Assembly (NCBI GenBank): GCA_032622095.1
Contig: CP136062.1
Location: 153,944,875-154,008,874 of the forward strand
Direction of reading: 5' to 3'
DNA from: Siphonodentalium dalli
Lineage: Eukaryota; Mollusca; Scaphopoda; Gadilida; Siphonodentaliidae
DNA: 64,000 bases
Positions 33,647 through 45,893 of this stretch are shown here, one piece after another. Each line of letters starts with the position of its first letter. Position 1 is the first letter of the stretch. A model generated the notes under the pieces. That model searched no databases, was not told the origin of the DNA, and saw only the letters and a program-made list of their open reading frames with translations. Made by a program: the position numbers and the translations under genes.

Positions 33647-33861
33647 TGTCGTCTCCAGAAAACTCATTTGGCCTCACTAGATTGGACCTACATATATGCA
33701 GACATGCTTTAATTACTAAAACAGGGAGCATTCATATATGGCCCACCAGAACCATATCCGAATGAACCCTCTTTTCTATTTAAGTTTCTATCAAGTGTTG
33801 AGTTTTATTGGTTGTGACATCTATGCAGACTTTTTTGGGATATCTTTGTTGGGTGTCCGTA

Positions 33862-34648
33862 GTTCTGATGTGGTTATTGTCACAAGGCACAAATCACATT
33901 CGTAGCCAGCTTTTCAAATCGGTCATAAATGTACCCAGCTTTTCAAGGGTGATTACATTCATAACTAGATCATGCCATTAATCTCTACTCTGTCTAATGC
34001 CCGTAGAGATCATATTCCACCAGTACAAAACCTTAGAACTTTTTGAAGTTTTGACAGGGAACCTTATAAAGTCACCTACAGTGAAGTAAATTATTAAGGA
34101 AAGGTTAACAACTAAGAAATATATTCCCTGCGTTATATTTTCGAATTTATAAGGTTCCCAGTCAAAACTTCAAAAAGTTCCCATGTTTTGTACTGGTGGA
34201 ATATGATCTCTACGGGTGTTAGCCAGAGTTAGAGATTCATGGCATGATCTAATTCATATCCAGCTTTTCATATTCATTTGAGAATCGTGGGCCTTATTGA
34301 ACGAGACTATTTATTGGATGGTCACATTTTGAGTAGATAAATAAAACAATTTACATATAAAGGAAGAAAAAAAATTAAATGTTAAGTTGATGATTTATAT
34401 ACCTAAGGTTTTCGATAAATGTCGTGAAATTGCTTGAGTTCCAACTATAAATCAACCTAGTTTTGGAGCATGACAGTGCCATTTTATAGTCGCAAATGCG
34501 ATGACGTCATATCGTATCATAAAACGATGAAATTAAAAAAGCTAGCTACGAATGTGATTGCCAGTGAAAAGCTGGCTACAGTTGTGATAGATTTGAAAGG
34601 CTGCTTATGAATGTGATCAGTGCCTTGTGACAACGACCCCATCAGAGT
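33862..34648. mobile_element. 790-bp foldback MITE
   Basis: Outer ends CTGATGTGGTTATTGTCACA and TGTGACAACGACCCCATCAG are inverted, and an inner inverted pair (TAGAGATCATATTCCACCAG ... CTGGTGGAATATGATCTCTA) lies at about 34005-34220. CCAGCTTTTCA blocks occur in both arms. Confidence 0.82.
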
Positions 34649-34730
34649 CAGTAGTGTTATAAATGATGTTCATTTTTTGTTGGTATTTTATTTGGCAGGT
34701 TGTTTGTTTTCTATAGCTTTAATCAGGGCC

Positions 34731-36430
34731 AGGAACCTACGTCACTAATGTAATCTCTAAACCGTCGCTTCAGACGTTTAGGAACCTACGTCACTAATGT
34801 AATCTCTAAACCGTCGCTTCAGACATTCAGGAACCTACGTCACTAATGTAATCTCTAAACCGTCGCTTCAGACGTTTAGGAACCTACGTCACTAATGTAA
34901 TCTCTAAACCGTCGCTTCAGACGTTCAGGAACCTACGTCACTAATGTAATCTCTAAACCATAGCTTCAGACGTTTAGGAACCTACGTCACTAATGTAATC
35001 TCTAAACCGTCGCTTCAGACGTTCAGGAACCTACGTCACTAATGTAATCTCTAAACCATCGCTTCAGACGTTTAGGAACCTACTTCACTAATGTAATCTC
35101 TAAACCGTCGCTTCAGACGTTCAGGAACCTACGTCACTAATGTAATCTCTAAACCATCGCTTCAGACGTTCAGGAACCTACGTCACTAATGTAATCTCTA
35201 AACCATCGCTTCAGACGTTTAGGAACCTACGTCACTAATGTAATCTCTAAACCGTCGCTTCAGACGTTCAGGAACCTACGTCACTAATGTAATCTCTAAA
35301 CCATTGCTTCAGACGTTTAGGAACCTACGTCACTAATGTAATCTCTAAACCGTCGCTTCAGACGTTCAGGAACCTACGTCACTAATGTAATCTCTAAACC
35401 ATCGCTTCAGACGTTTAGGAACCTACGTCACTAATGTAATCTCTAAACCGTCGCTTCAGACGTTCAGGAACCTACGTCACTAATGTAATCTCTAAACCAT
35501 CGCTTCAGACGTTCAGGAACCTACGTCACTAATGTAATCTCTAAACCATCGCTTCAGACGTTTAGGAACCTACGTCACTAATGTAATCTCTAAACCGTCG
35601 CTTCAGACGTTCAGGAACCTACGTCACTAATGTAATCTCTAAACCATCGCTTCAGACGTTTAGGAACCTACGTCACTAATGTAATCTCTAAACCGTCGCT
35701 TCAGACGTTCAGGAACCTACGTCACTAATGTAATCTCTAAACCATCGCTTCAGACATTCAGGAACCTACGTCACTAATGTAATCTCTAAACCGTCGCTTC
35801 AGACGTTCAGGAACCTACGTCACTAATGTAATCTCTAAACCATCGCTTCAGACGTTCAGGAACCTACGTCACTAATGTAATCTCTAAACCGTCGCTTCAG
35901 ATGTTCAGGAACCTACGTCACTAATGTAATCTCTAAACCATCGCTTCAGACATTTAGGAACCTACGTCACTAATGTAATCTCTAAATGTTTGCTTCAGAT
36001 GTTCAGGAACCTACGCAGGGAAGAATCCAGAGATTTTTTTGGGGACACCTGTTCTCTATTTGAGGATGTCCATATATACATTGGGATGTTAAAATATTCC
36101 GTACTGGACACTAGATTGGGCAAATACAGGCTCTATATAATAGACTATATCATCTGCAGACTGATTATTTGCATTACATGTTGTTGAATTATAGAAAAAT
36201 TCCTTGAAAATATGGAAAATCCAACTTTAATAAATACTATCCCGTTGGAATTTGGGGACATTTGGGCCTCCAGAGTTTGGGTGCCCAAACCTGTAACAGG
36301 TATCAAAACAGCCCTGGTTCCTTCTCTGAACCTACGCACTAATATAATCTCTAAACCATCGCTTCAGATGTTCAGGCACCTACGTCACTAATGTAATCTC
36401 TAAACCATCGCTTCAGATGTTCATGAACCT
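34731..36430. repeat. 49-bp minisatellite, about 28 units
   Basis: Units AGGAACCTACGTCACTAATG ... start every 49 bp from 34731 to 36005 with no length change across 26 steps. Two unit types alternate for much of the array (CGTCGCTTCAGACGTTTAGG and CATCGCTTCAGACGTTCAGG), giving a partial 98-bp higher-order period. The array is interrupted at 36016 by a small hAT insertion and ends at about 36430. Confidence 0.97.
36016..36328. mobile_element. 313-bp hAT-type MITE inserted in the minisatellite
   Basis: Exact 8-bp duplication AACCTACG (36008-36015, 36329-36336), itself minisatellite sequence. Imperfect inverted ends CAGGGAAGAATCCAGAG / CCCTGGTTCCTTCTCTG. The interior is unique. Confidence 0.88.
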
Positions 36431-36440
36431 ACGTCATGAC

Positions 36441-37195
36441 ATGATTGGTGGCGTAGGTTATGCTTTGGGTTAAAGACATGATTGGGGGCGTAGGTTATGC
36501 TTTGGGTTAAAGACATGATTGGTTGGGTAGGTAATGCTTTGGGTTAAAGACATGATTGGTGGCGTAGGTAATGCTTTGGGTTAGAGACTTGAATGGTGAC
36601 GTAGGTTCTGCTTTGGGTTAGAGACTTGAATGGTGACGTAGGTTATGCTTTTGGTTAAAGACATGATTGGTGGCGTAGGTTATGCTTTGGGTTAAAGACA
36701 TGATTGGTGGCGTAGGTAATGCTTTGGGTTAAAGACATGATTGGTGGCGAAGGTATTGCTTTGGGTTAAAGACATGATTGGTGGCGTAGGTTATGCTTTG
36801 GGTTAGAGACTTGAATGGTGACGTAGGTTCTGCTTTGGGTTAGAGACTTGAATGGTGATGTAGGTTCTGCTTTGGGTTAGAGACTTGAATGGTGATGTAG
36901 GTTATGCTTTGGGTTAAAGACATGATTGGTGGCGTAGGTTCTGCTTTGGGTTAGAGACTTGAATGGTGATGTAGGTTATGCTTTGGGTTAAAGACATGAT
37001 TGGTGGCGTAGGTTATGCTTTGGGTTAAAGACATGATTGGTGGCGTAGGTATTGCTTTGGGTTAAAGACATGATTGGTGGCGTAGGTATTGCTTTGGGTT
37101 AAAGACATGATTGGTGGCGTAGGTTATGCTTTGGGTTATAGATGTGATTGGTGATGTATGTTCTGCTTTGGGCTTGAGACGTGAATGGTGACGTT
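36441..37195. repeat. 37-bp minisatellite, about 20 units
   Basis: Units ATGATTGGTGGCGTAGGTTA ... start every 37 bp from 36441 and remain in register to 37181. Sub-variants with GTGACGTAGGTTC match the reverse complement of the 49-bp unit. Confidence 0.96.
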
Positions 37196-37317
37196 TGTCC
37201 CTGGCCCTGTTAATATTCCTTTCTGTGATAAATTTCCCCCCTTTACTTCACTTAAGTCTGAGATTGTTTGCCGTATTTTTATGATATAAATTATTTATAC
37301 ATTGTTTTTATAACCAT

Positions 37318-37761
37318 CAAGTCTGGATTTAGTGTGTCTGTCATTTGCAAAATGAGGTCCCCAGGGGGTGAATTTAGTGATGCGTCCCACCCTGCAGGCT
37401 AGCATAACCAAATTCACCCTCTGGGAACATCATTCTGCTTAGGCATCAACTGCTATTGGAGACCTAGAATCAGATTGAAGTTCCCCAGTTGAAGTTGGTG
37501 ATGTTCACCCTTTAATCATCTTGATTATGCAAATTATTTTCTGCAAATTAGGGGATATGGAAACTGAACAGAAGGGAAAAAGTAACTAAAAATGATAATA
37601 ATTTGAGACTATAGATACTTCCCAGAAGATGGGGCTTAAGCAGAATGAGGTCCACAGAGAGTGAATTTGGTGATGCTAGCCCACTGTGCGGGGTAGCATC
37701 ACTAAATACACCCTCTGGGGACCTCATTCTGGAAATGTCAGACACCCTAAATCCAGGCTTG
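37318..37761. mobile_element. hAT-type MITE family A, copy 5
   Basis: CAAGTCTGGATTTAGTGTGT to CCTAAATCCAGGCTTG, flanked by ATAACCAT and GTCACCAT (6 of 8 match). Confidence 0.85.
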
Positions 37762-38099
37762 GTCACCATATGTTGATGCTGATCTGTATATTTTGAGTGC
37801 TATTTTGGTCATGGCTATTTTATTTAAAACCTTGAATGTCATTGATTCTGGTGCTGATGTAAATATTCTGCAGTAGATGGTCGATTTTTTCCTATAACAA
37901 GGTTATCACATAATTATCCCCTAAACCCGGCCTCATGTTTTTCAGTAAGATACACGTGTGTGTTATCAGCATGCACAGTGACATAAGAGCTTAGTGCAAT
38001 GATGCTGATATCAATGCCAGAACTTTATTATTATGTTAATTAGAATATAATTATGATATATTTTTTCTTGAAGGTGTCTTTACTTCCTCTTTGGTTGCG

Positions 38100-38258
38100 T
38101 TAACCCTTTGAGTGCCAGGGGCCGATCTCATCGGCCCTAAACCTACAAAATAAGTCTGTTAAAGAATATAAGAATAAATTATTAAAATTGTAAAAAAAAA
38201 AAAAAAAATTGTTAGACCAATGCATTACAAAAATCGGACCTGGCACTCAAAGGGTTAA
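38100..38258. mobile_element. TTAA MITE family D, copy 2 (short)
   Basis: TTAACCCTTTGAGTGCCAGG and CCTGGCACTCAAAGGGTTAA are perfect inverted ends. A GGGCCGATCTCATCGGCCC palindrome and a long A run (about 38193-38208) lie inside. Confidence 0.9.
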
Positions 38259-38499
38259 GGATAATTTTGTTTAACCCCAGCTGCTTTGAGATCGTTTTTT
38301 CTTGCTAAAATGTGATAAAATGGATCTCAAATGAGTCCCAATTCTATTCAAAATTTATTAACCTCGTCCAATAAATTTGATTCTGACTCGCTAAAGCTTG
38401 CCTCGAATTGAATTTAGTACACTCGGTTAATAAATTTCCTATAGAATTGCAACTCACTTGGAACATTTTATGGCTCGTGTTCGTTCAGAGTGTAGCATG

Positions 38500-39000
38500 C
38501 GGCATAACTATCTAAAAATAGTAACAAAATATGTCTCCCACTTGATAATCTCATTATTGAAGAAAATAATGATATAAAATCAATATTAATTGATAGAAGC
38601 TTTTCTGGACAGGTGTCTTCGACTCATTTTTATTATTTTATACCCCAGAGACAGTCCTTCCCAGGAGACGGGAGCGATTGCTCGCGCACCCATATGCACT
38701 CGCAATTTTTTAATTCACAGGTGCTAACATTTGCACTCGTCCCTCTTGTCAAAATGTTTATGGTCACTAATCGTTGATTCAATATTGAACTATTTGAAGG
38801 TATATTTAGAACCTTTCCCCATCTCAGTTAAATTATGGGCATTTTGTTTGAGAAAAACCAAACTTACGATATATTACGGGTGCAATTATACCCGTCTTCT
38901 GAATTGCGAGAATAGATTATTGCTCCCACTGTGTTTTCCTCGTGAGAAGGACTGCCCGGAAACTATATAATACGTATTTTGGAAGAGATAGATCAGCTTT
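38500..39000. repeat. Dispersed repeat shared with 44885-45060, itself interrupted
   Basis: GATATAAAATCAATATTAAT and GACAGGTGTCTTCGACTCAT occur at both places. Here the text breaks at TATACCCCAG (about 38648) and resumes at CGGAAACTATATAATACG (about 38958). The insert carries inverted CAGTCCTTCCCAGGAG / CTCGTGAGAAGGACTG ends. Confidence 0.65.
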
Positions 39001-39020
39001 AAAAGTTTGAAGGAAACATA

Positions 39021-39189
39021 TACAGTGATGCCCTAAATAATCGACTCCTTAACCACAGCAGAATTATGGGCAACTTTTCAGGATTTAGTTGGAAATATGG
39101 CTTGTTGCCATTCATCGGAAAGCTCTCAGTGAATAGTTACCCATAATTCTGCTGTGGTTAAGGAGTTGATTATTTAGGACATTACTGTA
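39021..39189. mobile_element. MITE family E, copy 3 (right arm shortened)
   Basis: TACAGTGATGCCCTAAATAA to ATTTAGGACATTACTGTA. The left arm is complete to GAAAGCTCTC, and the right arm lacks the ATTTCCGACTAAATCC part. Confidence 0.88.
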
Positions 39190-40370
39190 AGCTAAAAGCC
39201 TTATATTAACAAACAACTTTATTATAAGCCTAATTAATCTAAGTAATAAAAATAATATCCATCCGAATGATATCTATAAAAAGTTCCAATTTAGGAGACA
39301 ATTTTGGAAGTTAATAACACAGTAACATGATATTACCATATAGAACTACCATAAACGACATAAATGTCGTTCTACCCGTCAAAGGGTTTAAAACACAGTA
39401 AATACTTGATTTTTGTTTGAGGATTAAAAAAATAAATATATTTGATTTTTATGCCTTAAAAAGTGATAAACGTTATTTACTTGAAAAAAATATGGATCCC
39501 ATTTTGTTCGCACCATGTCATTTCAGAAAGTTTTTCCTCTGTACCTAATCTTTTGATCAAAATTTCATATATTTATCATTCTATTTTTATCCTGGAATTG
39601 GTAGCCATTATAATTGGTGCCATTGGTAGTGCTATTCATCATTGGTAGTGCTATTCATGCCACAGAACTGGCATGATTACTGACATTCTAGGTATTAATT
39701 GTTTAGATGAGTTTCTTTCATTTTTATTTTGTTCAACCTGATTGAGGTTTATATTCCTCCATTGTACGTATTATCATCATTCATACCATCATTCATACTC
39801 TAGTCTGCAATCCTCGAAAGTTTGGGAATTTTAAAATATCGCTTCCAGTTATGGAAAAGGGCACCTTTTTTCACCTCACTACGAAATTGTTTTGGAAAAA
39901 TCCCCCTTCTACCGCTGCCGGTGTGGAAAATTCATATTCAATAATCGCAACTGCAAAACTGAGGCCTGATTATGCAAATGTAAGACACGCTAAGACACGC
40001 TATACCCAGTCTTGTCTATGCTACAGTGTTGATTCTGCTGAAGAATACTCTTATTAATTAATTAACTGAGTGCCATAAACTCTCAACCAGAGTCACACAT
40101 TTTCAGTTAGACCACACAAAGTTGATTATTTGTTTCACAGACACTTTTTTTCTCTCAAAATGGGCAGGCAGGTTGTGATATTTATTTTTTACCTACAAAA
40201 TTATCCAGCAGGCAGGTTTTTATTACATGTACTACTTTTTACCTACAAAATTACCAAGCAGGCAGGTTTATATGTGTTTACTCACAAATTATCAAAAAAC
40301 ATTGTTGGGTGTGAAAAATGACGGTTCATGATTTAGTGTTAATACAATCTAATATATATTTTGAGACTTC
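39190..40370. other. Intergenic, no gene recognised
   Basis: AT-rich. A short direct repeat CAGGCAGGTTT with TTTTTACCTACAAAATTA occurs three times at about 40165-40290 (period about 58). Open frames here are short and without splice context or motifs. Confidence 0.5.
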
Positions 40371-40371
40371 C

Positions 40372-40374
<3 letters not shown>

Positions 40375-40410
<36 letters not shown>
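40375..40410. repeat. (TA)n microsatellite
   Basis: About 18 TA units directly before the Helitron-like element. Confidence 0.9.
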
Positions 40411-40412
<2 letters not shown>

Positions 40413-40415
<3 letters not shown>

Positions 40416-40941
40416 GCTATAGACTCGACAACTGCTGGGCCGATTGAACCCAAACTTGCTGTGTAAGGGTAAAAAGCCACACGCGAGTCTGTGCGACCAC
40501 TCCTTCACCCTTCAACTGCCACCGTAATGGGGATTGATGGGTTAATCGCGTGATAATTAATGAGCGTTTGTATATGAGGCATCGCTATTAAAGAGCGTTT
40601 ATCTACTTTAGTGAAAATACGGCTCAATTGACCGTCTCGGAAACTGCAGATATTGAGACGAAATTTCCTACTTAGGGCTTCCAAGGGACCGGGGAGATTT
40701 TCGCCGGGTCAGTTTGTCCGCCTGAGGTGACCTTGACCTTGAAACGGGTACCCACAAATGACCTTGGGTGATATCTCGGTTGTCAGCGGTGACATCGACG
40801 TGAAATTTGTTATGGATGGTCAACTCGGGACGGGGAATATTTTTGTCGTCGTGTCTGTACAGGGTTACCTTGAAAAACAAAAATTAATGGATCGACCAAA
40901 GCCATGGGATCAATCCCGCCAGTGGCGGGCTAATCTGCTAG
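40413..40941 (+). mobile_element. Helitron-like non-autonomous element
   Basis: The 3' end has a GC hairpin CCCGCC-AGT-GGCGGG (40915-40929), 12 bases later CTAG (40938-40941), followed by T: the canonical Helitron terminus. The 5' start TCCGCTATAGACTCG after the (TA)n tract is inferred. No Rep/helicase frame. The phrase AGTGTTAATACAAT occurs on both sides (about 40337 and 40955), which a Helitron does not normally create. Confidence 0.65.
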
Positions 40942-40998
40942 TTTCAATATATAGTGTTAATACAATTTCAATGTAACTAGTTTGGAATGACTAGGGTA

Positions 40999-43393
40999 TT
41001 TTCACTCCTTGCACCTGGACATGTGCGTTGCGGTGGCCCTGTGTATAGTGGCTGACCAATGGAAACACAGCTCTCACCATTGTTCCCGGTTAGATGTAAA
41101 TTTCACTCAAACAGACAAGTGCATGGGGTGGCATTAACGCCATGTGAGAGGGTGATCATTTATTTATATGTACACCGATTAGCTTGGAATTTGAATTTAG
41201 AAGACTTCTATTTATTGGAAAATGTGGCCTATGTGCAAATAAAAAATTGTTTTATCGTACAAATCTGGCAAGTATGTGATAACCATCCAGAAAACCTATG
41301 CTGTAGACACTTTTCAAAATGTGTGTATATCTCGTTTATACAATGGCACCTAATCCCAGTTCAATATGCCCACTTTTTTTATCTAAAACATCAGGCCAAC
41401 ATGCATGTTATATGCAGAAATTATGGGACATTTATAGCACCTTTATGGCATGCATATAGCATCCAAGTTTCTTATGACATGTTTGTAGTGGGTTTTCAAT
41501 TTACGATTATCTGCGATTTTGCTCAAATTGAACGTCCAAATTATGCTCAAACAATTTGACCGATCACACTCAAGCCCAGACCACACACCAATTGAGGCAG
41601 GCTCCACATTGTAAATAATATCCTAGGCTATGACCATTCCGGCCTTCACTTGGTGCACATGGAAACATTCTTGGGACTATCTTTATCTCTCTCTCTTGCA
41701 CGTAGATCAATCGTCCTTTTTATATTTTGATTAAAACCGGTAAGTAGATTAAAAATAATCTGCATATTTTGTGCCTTTAATTTATTGTGCATTTGGTGAA
41801 AGGAGCCAATCAGTATGATTCAAATCAGATCTCAGGTCGTGAAATTACGAGATATGATTACTGTCCATCTCCGCCATAGCACGGTTATGAACTATTTGAG
41901 ATGATGTTGCCATCCATGCATGCACGTATGCTGGTTCCCATCCAAATTCCACCTTGCCTGAACCAAACAAAATAAAAAATTAATAAGATGCACATGTACA
42001 TGTAGAATGCGTTGAGTAACACATTTGTTATCGTTGTAAACTTTGCCTACGAAAATGACTTTCTTACATGTAGTATCAGACCATTGGCTACTCGATTAAA
42101 CAATACCATTCCAACACTAACTGCAATAAATGCAATCCATGTGTCGTCACATATGGTGAATCATCGATTGACTGTTCTGGGGTGGCTTGTGGGCTCAGTT
42201 AGACACTTTACCCACTGGACCAATGGAGGCCTCTGGTAATAGTTGAAAGGATGGATACAATTAATGTCCACTACATGTAAGATATGTGTAGAATCATCCC
42301 GATGGCTCACCATGTTTAAATTTGATCAGTAACCACGGGTCAGCCAATTAGAATTGACCAATTATGAACATTAAATGTCCATTTTATGGTATTCAGATAT
42401 TACGGAGATAAAGCGTCCATTGTGTCAAGTGACTGATATACGTGTAATCCAACGAAGTTAAGGTGACACTTGACCTTGTAATCAGGATATACATTTAATA
42501 ATATTTGAGTTAATTGGCATGCTAAAACGGGTAGAATCCAATAGAATGTACAAAACTAATTGGAGTTTCAATACAAATGGAACATGTGTATGGATACCGT
42601 GCTTTGTATGTTATCTCATTACCCATTGCCCTGTCCACAACAAGAAACTGTTTGGAGATAATTTGGATATCGAAGATCAAATTCCAAGTGATTTTATTTA
42701 ACATTATAACATAATATAACACACAACTGGCATTCTCAACAATGGAAGGAGATTAATACATGCAATTTTAAAGAATGCACCACCCATGAACATAATAGCG
42801 CCAAAAATAGCTCATCAAAATCATAGTTTAGCTTCAAAATGTCAACACTAGTTCAGGTGTACTCGATATCAGTGGGTTTTTTGTTTTCAGACAGCAAGCT
42901 CTGGTATGCTACATCAGTGTTTGCTACTAGCATCTCATAACATGATAACAAGTTCGAAGAGTGCTATAAACGTGCCCAAAATACAGCCGAGTACAACGGA
43001 GATTAAATTTTCAAACACTTGATCCAAACATATCGCATACATTTCACAGCAATCAGAGAGCTTGGATGTCGAACTTCGCCCGCAATCAAACTTGCATGCA
43101 TTGCATATGCGGAACTTGTTTAAATTTTATAATACTTGGGACAAGCCTGCATTTCATGTCAGAATTTGCAAAGAATACATGTTTGTCAAAGAAATATATA
43201 TCAATTATTGCATCAAGGATGGCTTCATTCATTGCGCCTATCATATCGGTGTTAACATAGAAAAAACAACTTGTTTATGGAAAAAAAACTTACGCTAACT
43301 GGGAGCGATGGTGAAAGCTGTGTTCCCGCCGGTGAGCAATACACAGGGCCACCGCAACGCACATGTGCAAGGGTGCAATTAAGGAGTGATTTT
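40999..43393. mobile_element. 2.4-kb TIR element of unknown superfamily
   Basis: About 95-bp inverted ends: CACATGTGCGTTGCGGTGGC-type sequence followed by CCTGTGTAT, ACACAGC and TCACCAT at 41010-41090, and the complement at 43290-43385. The interior contains a 166-codon open frame (41059-41559) starting within the TIR, with no motif I recognise, so coding is doubtful. AGTCGACTA motifs follow the right end. Confidence 0.72.
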
Positions 43394-44700
43394 GTAGTCG
43401 ACTAAATGACAGTAAAAAGTACAGTCGACTAATCGACAACCCCTAAATTCACCCAACTTCCATTTTACTATGTGATCATTGAGTGCTATAAAATCACTGC
43501 GAGAAAACTGCTATTCCCATTTCACGGAGGTGTTACGATCGGAAGACGGAAACTGGTGCTACTAAATTTGTATCCATCGAGCTAATTAATACCGGGTGTC
43601 TTGCATTTCATTGTGTATAGGTTTCTCGTTTAGCATTGTATTAAGACACATTCATAATACCATATCCGGACAAATTAGTCTATACTCATACTGAATTAAT
43701 TACACACATAGTGACAGAGATACTCAATAAACGTATTGGTATAATTATTGTATTCAATTAAACTGATTTGAGGTGACACAAATTGAAAGAACACCAAAGG
43801 CTTCCAAGCGTGGCTGTCGATACCGCCATCTTTCATCGGCCATTGCGCAACGATGTTTATTTATTAGCGACATTGTCAATTTCATAACTGGTGTTTGTGT
43901 AAGTAATTCTACTAAATATCGCAGCTTTTATTTTCACATTTAACACTGTCCTTGCTGTTGTAAGTATATTTTATTGTACCATTGGGCTGATAAAACATAG
44001 TGCGTGCACTGCATGCTCAATTAATGTAACTAATCGACTTGGGAATTCTGGAGTCGACTTTTGGTGAATAATCGACAAATCGTTTCAACACTAAATGTCA
44101 GTCTGTGGTACAACCCAAGTAGTTGCAGTTTATACAAACCAAAAAGAAATCTTCAGTTTTTAATCATACAAAACAATGGGAAATATCAAATACAGGATCT
44201 GATTTATGGCCAGTAGAGGACAGACATTGTTGATATTGTCTTATGAAGCCGAGTGGCAAGATGATTTGTAATTTTTATTTTTGGTCGGCCCTAAAAGGCA
44301 TCCAGCGGGCCATATTTTTATAAGGAGGCAGGTGTCTGCGAAACAGAACATTAAATATGTGTGGCCTAAAATTGCCGGTAATAAAATTAGAAACGAACTG
44401 TGTTAAGATTTTTGTAATCACGCAGCGTTCGCGTTAGGGCTGCCCACATATGACATCACTATGCATTCTGATTGGCCAGCTGCCTTCAGATTACATGTTG
44501 TTTTTTGCGCCATGCAAATGGTTGTGATTTACACCTACATTGATCGAGACACCTAGCAACAAATATAGTTGCATCGTCATTTATGTTTAAATTTTAATGA
44601 TTGCATCTAATTGATTCTTACATACATGAAATTGTTACAATTACCTGTTATACCTTGTAGTAATTTTGGTTATTTTTTGTAAAATCCACCAATGATTGGA
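43394..44700. other. Intergenic, no gene recognised
   Basis: Contains scattered GTCGACTAATCGAC motifs at 43398-43432 and 44033-44085, perhaps ends of an old hAT element, and otherwise unique AT-rich sequence. No convincing exon. Confidence 0.45.
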
Positions 44701-44718
44701 TGAATGGTTCTATTCAAG

Positions 44719-44775
44719 CAAATTCACCCTCTGGGGACCTTATTCTGCAAATGACACACACTATTTGCAGGCTTG
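44719..44775. mobile_element. Solo terminus of MITE family A
   Basis: AATTCACCCTCTGGGGACCT to ACTATTTGCAGGCTTG only. The remainder of the element is missing. Confidence 0.8.
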
Positions 44776-45063
44776 CATCTTGATCCTGCACAAATGTCAG
44801 GAATGTTAGCTCTTAGATTGTTTTCCTTAAAGATGGTCTATCTCTTCCTATAACTATTTGCAGCTTCCGCATGAATTCTTCGTGACGATTTAAAAATAGT
44901 AACGAAAAAATGTCCCAATTGATTATTACATTATATAAGAAAATATTGATATAAAATCAATATTAATTGACAGAAGTGTTTTGGACAGGTGTCTTCGACT
45001 CATATCTATTATTTTATACCCCGGAAACTATATCAAACTTATTTAGGAAGAGATAATCCATCT

Positions 45064-45240
45064 CTAACCCTTCCATAACTGGAGCTTCCTGAAATTTTGC
45101 GAAGAATGCATTGGCATACCAATATTTACCTTGACCTTGTAAGCTAGTGCATTCTCTTATATATGCAAGGCTCCCACGTATATAAGAGAATGCAATGACA
45201 CGATCTTTAATGCTGTACCAGCTACCATCTAAAGGGATAA
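45064..45240. mobile_element. Family C hairpin MITE, copy 4, deleted
   Basis: TAACCCTTCCATAACTGGAG to CATCTAAAGGGATAA, with one broken hairpin (GCATTCTCTTATATATGCAA ... TATATAAGAGAATGC). Confidence 0.75.
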
Positions 45241-45522
45241 TCTTAAGCTTTAAAACTCCAACAAACTTCAACATTCTTGATCCTTAAGGATTTGTGACTT
45301 CTGCCTAATTTGACCACAGTATCTCTGATCTGATTTTTGTATACATTCATTTTAAAAACAGGAGGTAATATGTTTTGGTCTGTCTGTCTGTCTGTATGTC
45401 CGTCCGATAACTTGAGTCCTATTGAACTAAATGGAAAGAAATTTGGTAGATATGTTCACAACTAAAAATACAGGTCATGTTTAATTTTGGGGTCCAGCCG
45501 CCAATTACCAGAGTTACGGACC

Positions 45523-45683
45523 TACAGTAATGCTCTAAATAATCTACTCATCAACCACAGCAGAATTATGGGTAACTTTTCAGGTTTTAATCAGAAATAT
45601 GGCTTGTTGCCATTCATTGGAAAGCACCCAGTACCCATAATTCTGCTGTGGTTAAGGAGTCGTTTATTGAGAGCATTACTGTA
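45523..45683. mobile_element. MITE family E, copy 4 (right arm shortened)
   Basis: TACAGTAATGCTCTAAATAA to GAGAGCATTACTGTA, the same asymmetric truncation type as 39021 but with a different breakpoint (GAAAGCACCCAGTACCC). Confidence 0.88.
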
Positions 45684-45893
45684 TATTGACTTTGAAATTA
45701 GGGTTCCTTGATTACAACCGAGCTTGGTATGTGGCTAAATTGGCAAGAAATGTAAGATTTGTTTTAATCGGAATTATTCAAATGATTCTCACCTTGATGT
45801 GCAATTTTTAACTAATTCTCTGGGTACACTATATGATGTCCATGACTATGCTACTAAACCATACAGCCTGCATTCAGTATCCAGTTAATAACT

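Larger units (their letters stand above)
34724..37209. mobile_element. hAT-like element expanded into two minisatellites
   Basis: Ends CAGGGCCAGGAACCTACGTCAC and GTGACGTTTGTCCCTGGCCCTG are inverted. The space between is filled by a 49-bp array and, in opposite orientation, a 37-bp array whose units share GAACCTACGTCAC and TCTCTAA with the 49-bp unit. The flanks both contain TTAAT but no exact 8-bp duplication. Confidence 0.75.

Noticed and set aside
34731-37195. Regular repeat arrays resembling a CRISPR
   Set aside because: Units are contiguous tandem copies without unique spacers, in a eukaryotic intergenic region with no cas genes.
41059-41559. 166-codon protein gene
   Set aside because: The frame begins inside a terminal inverted repeat, lacks recognisable domains and has no conserved context. 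It is kept only as an observation within the TIR element.
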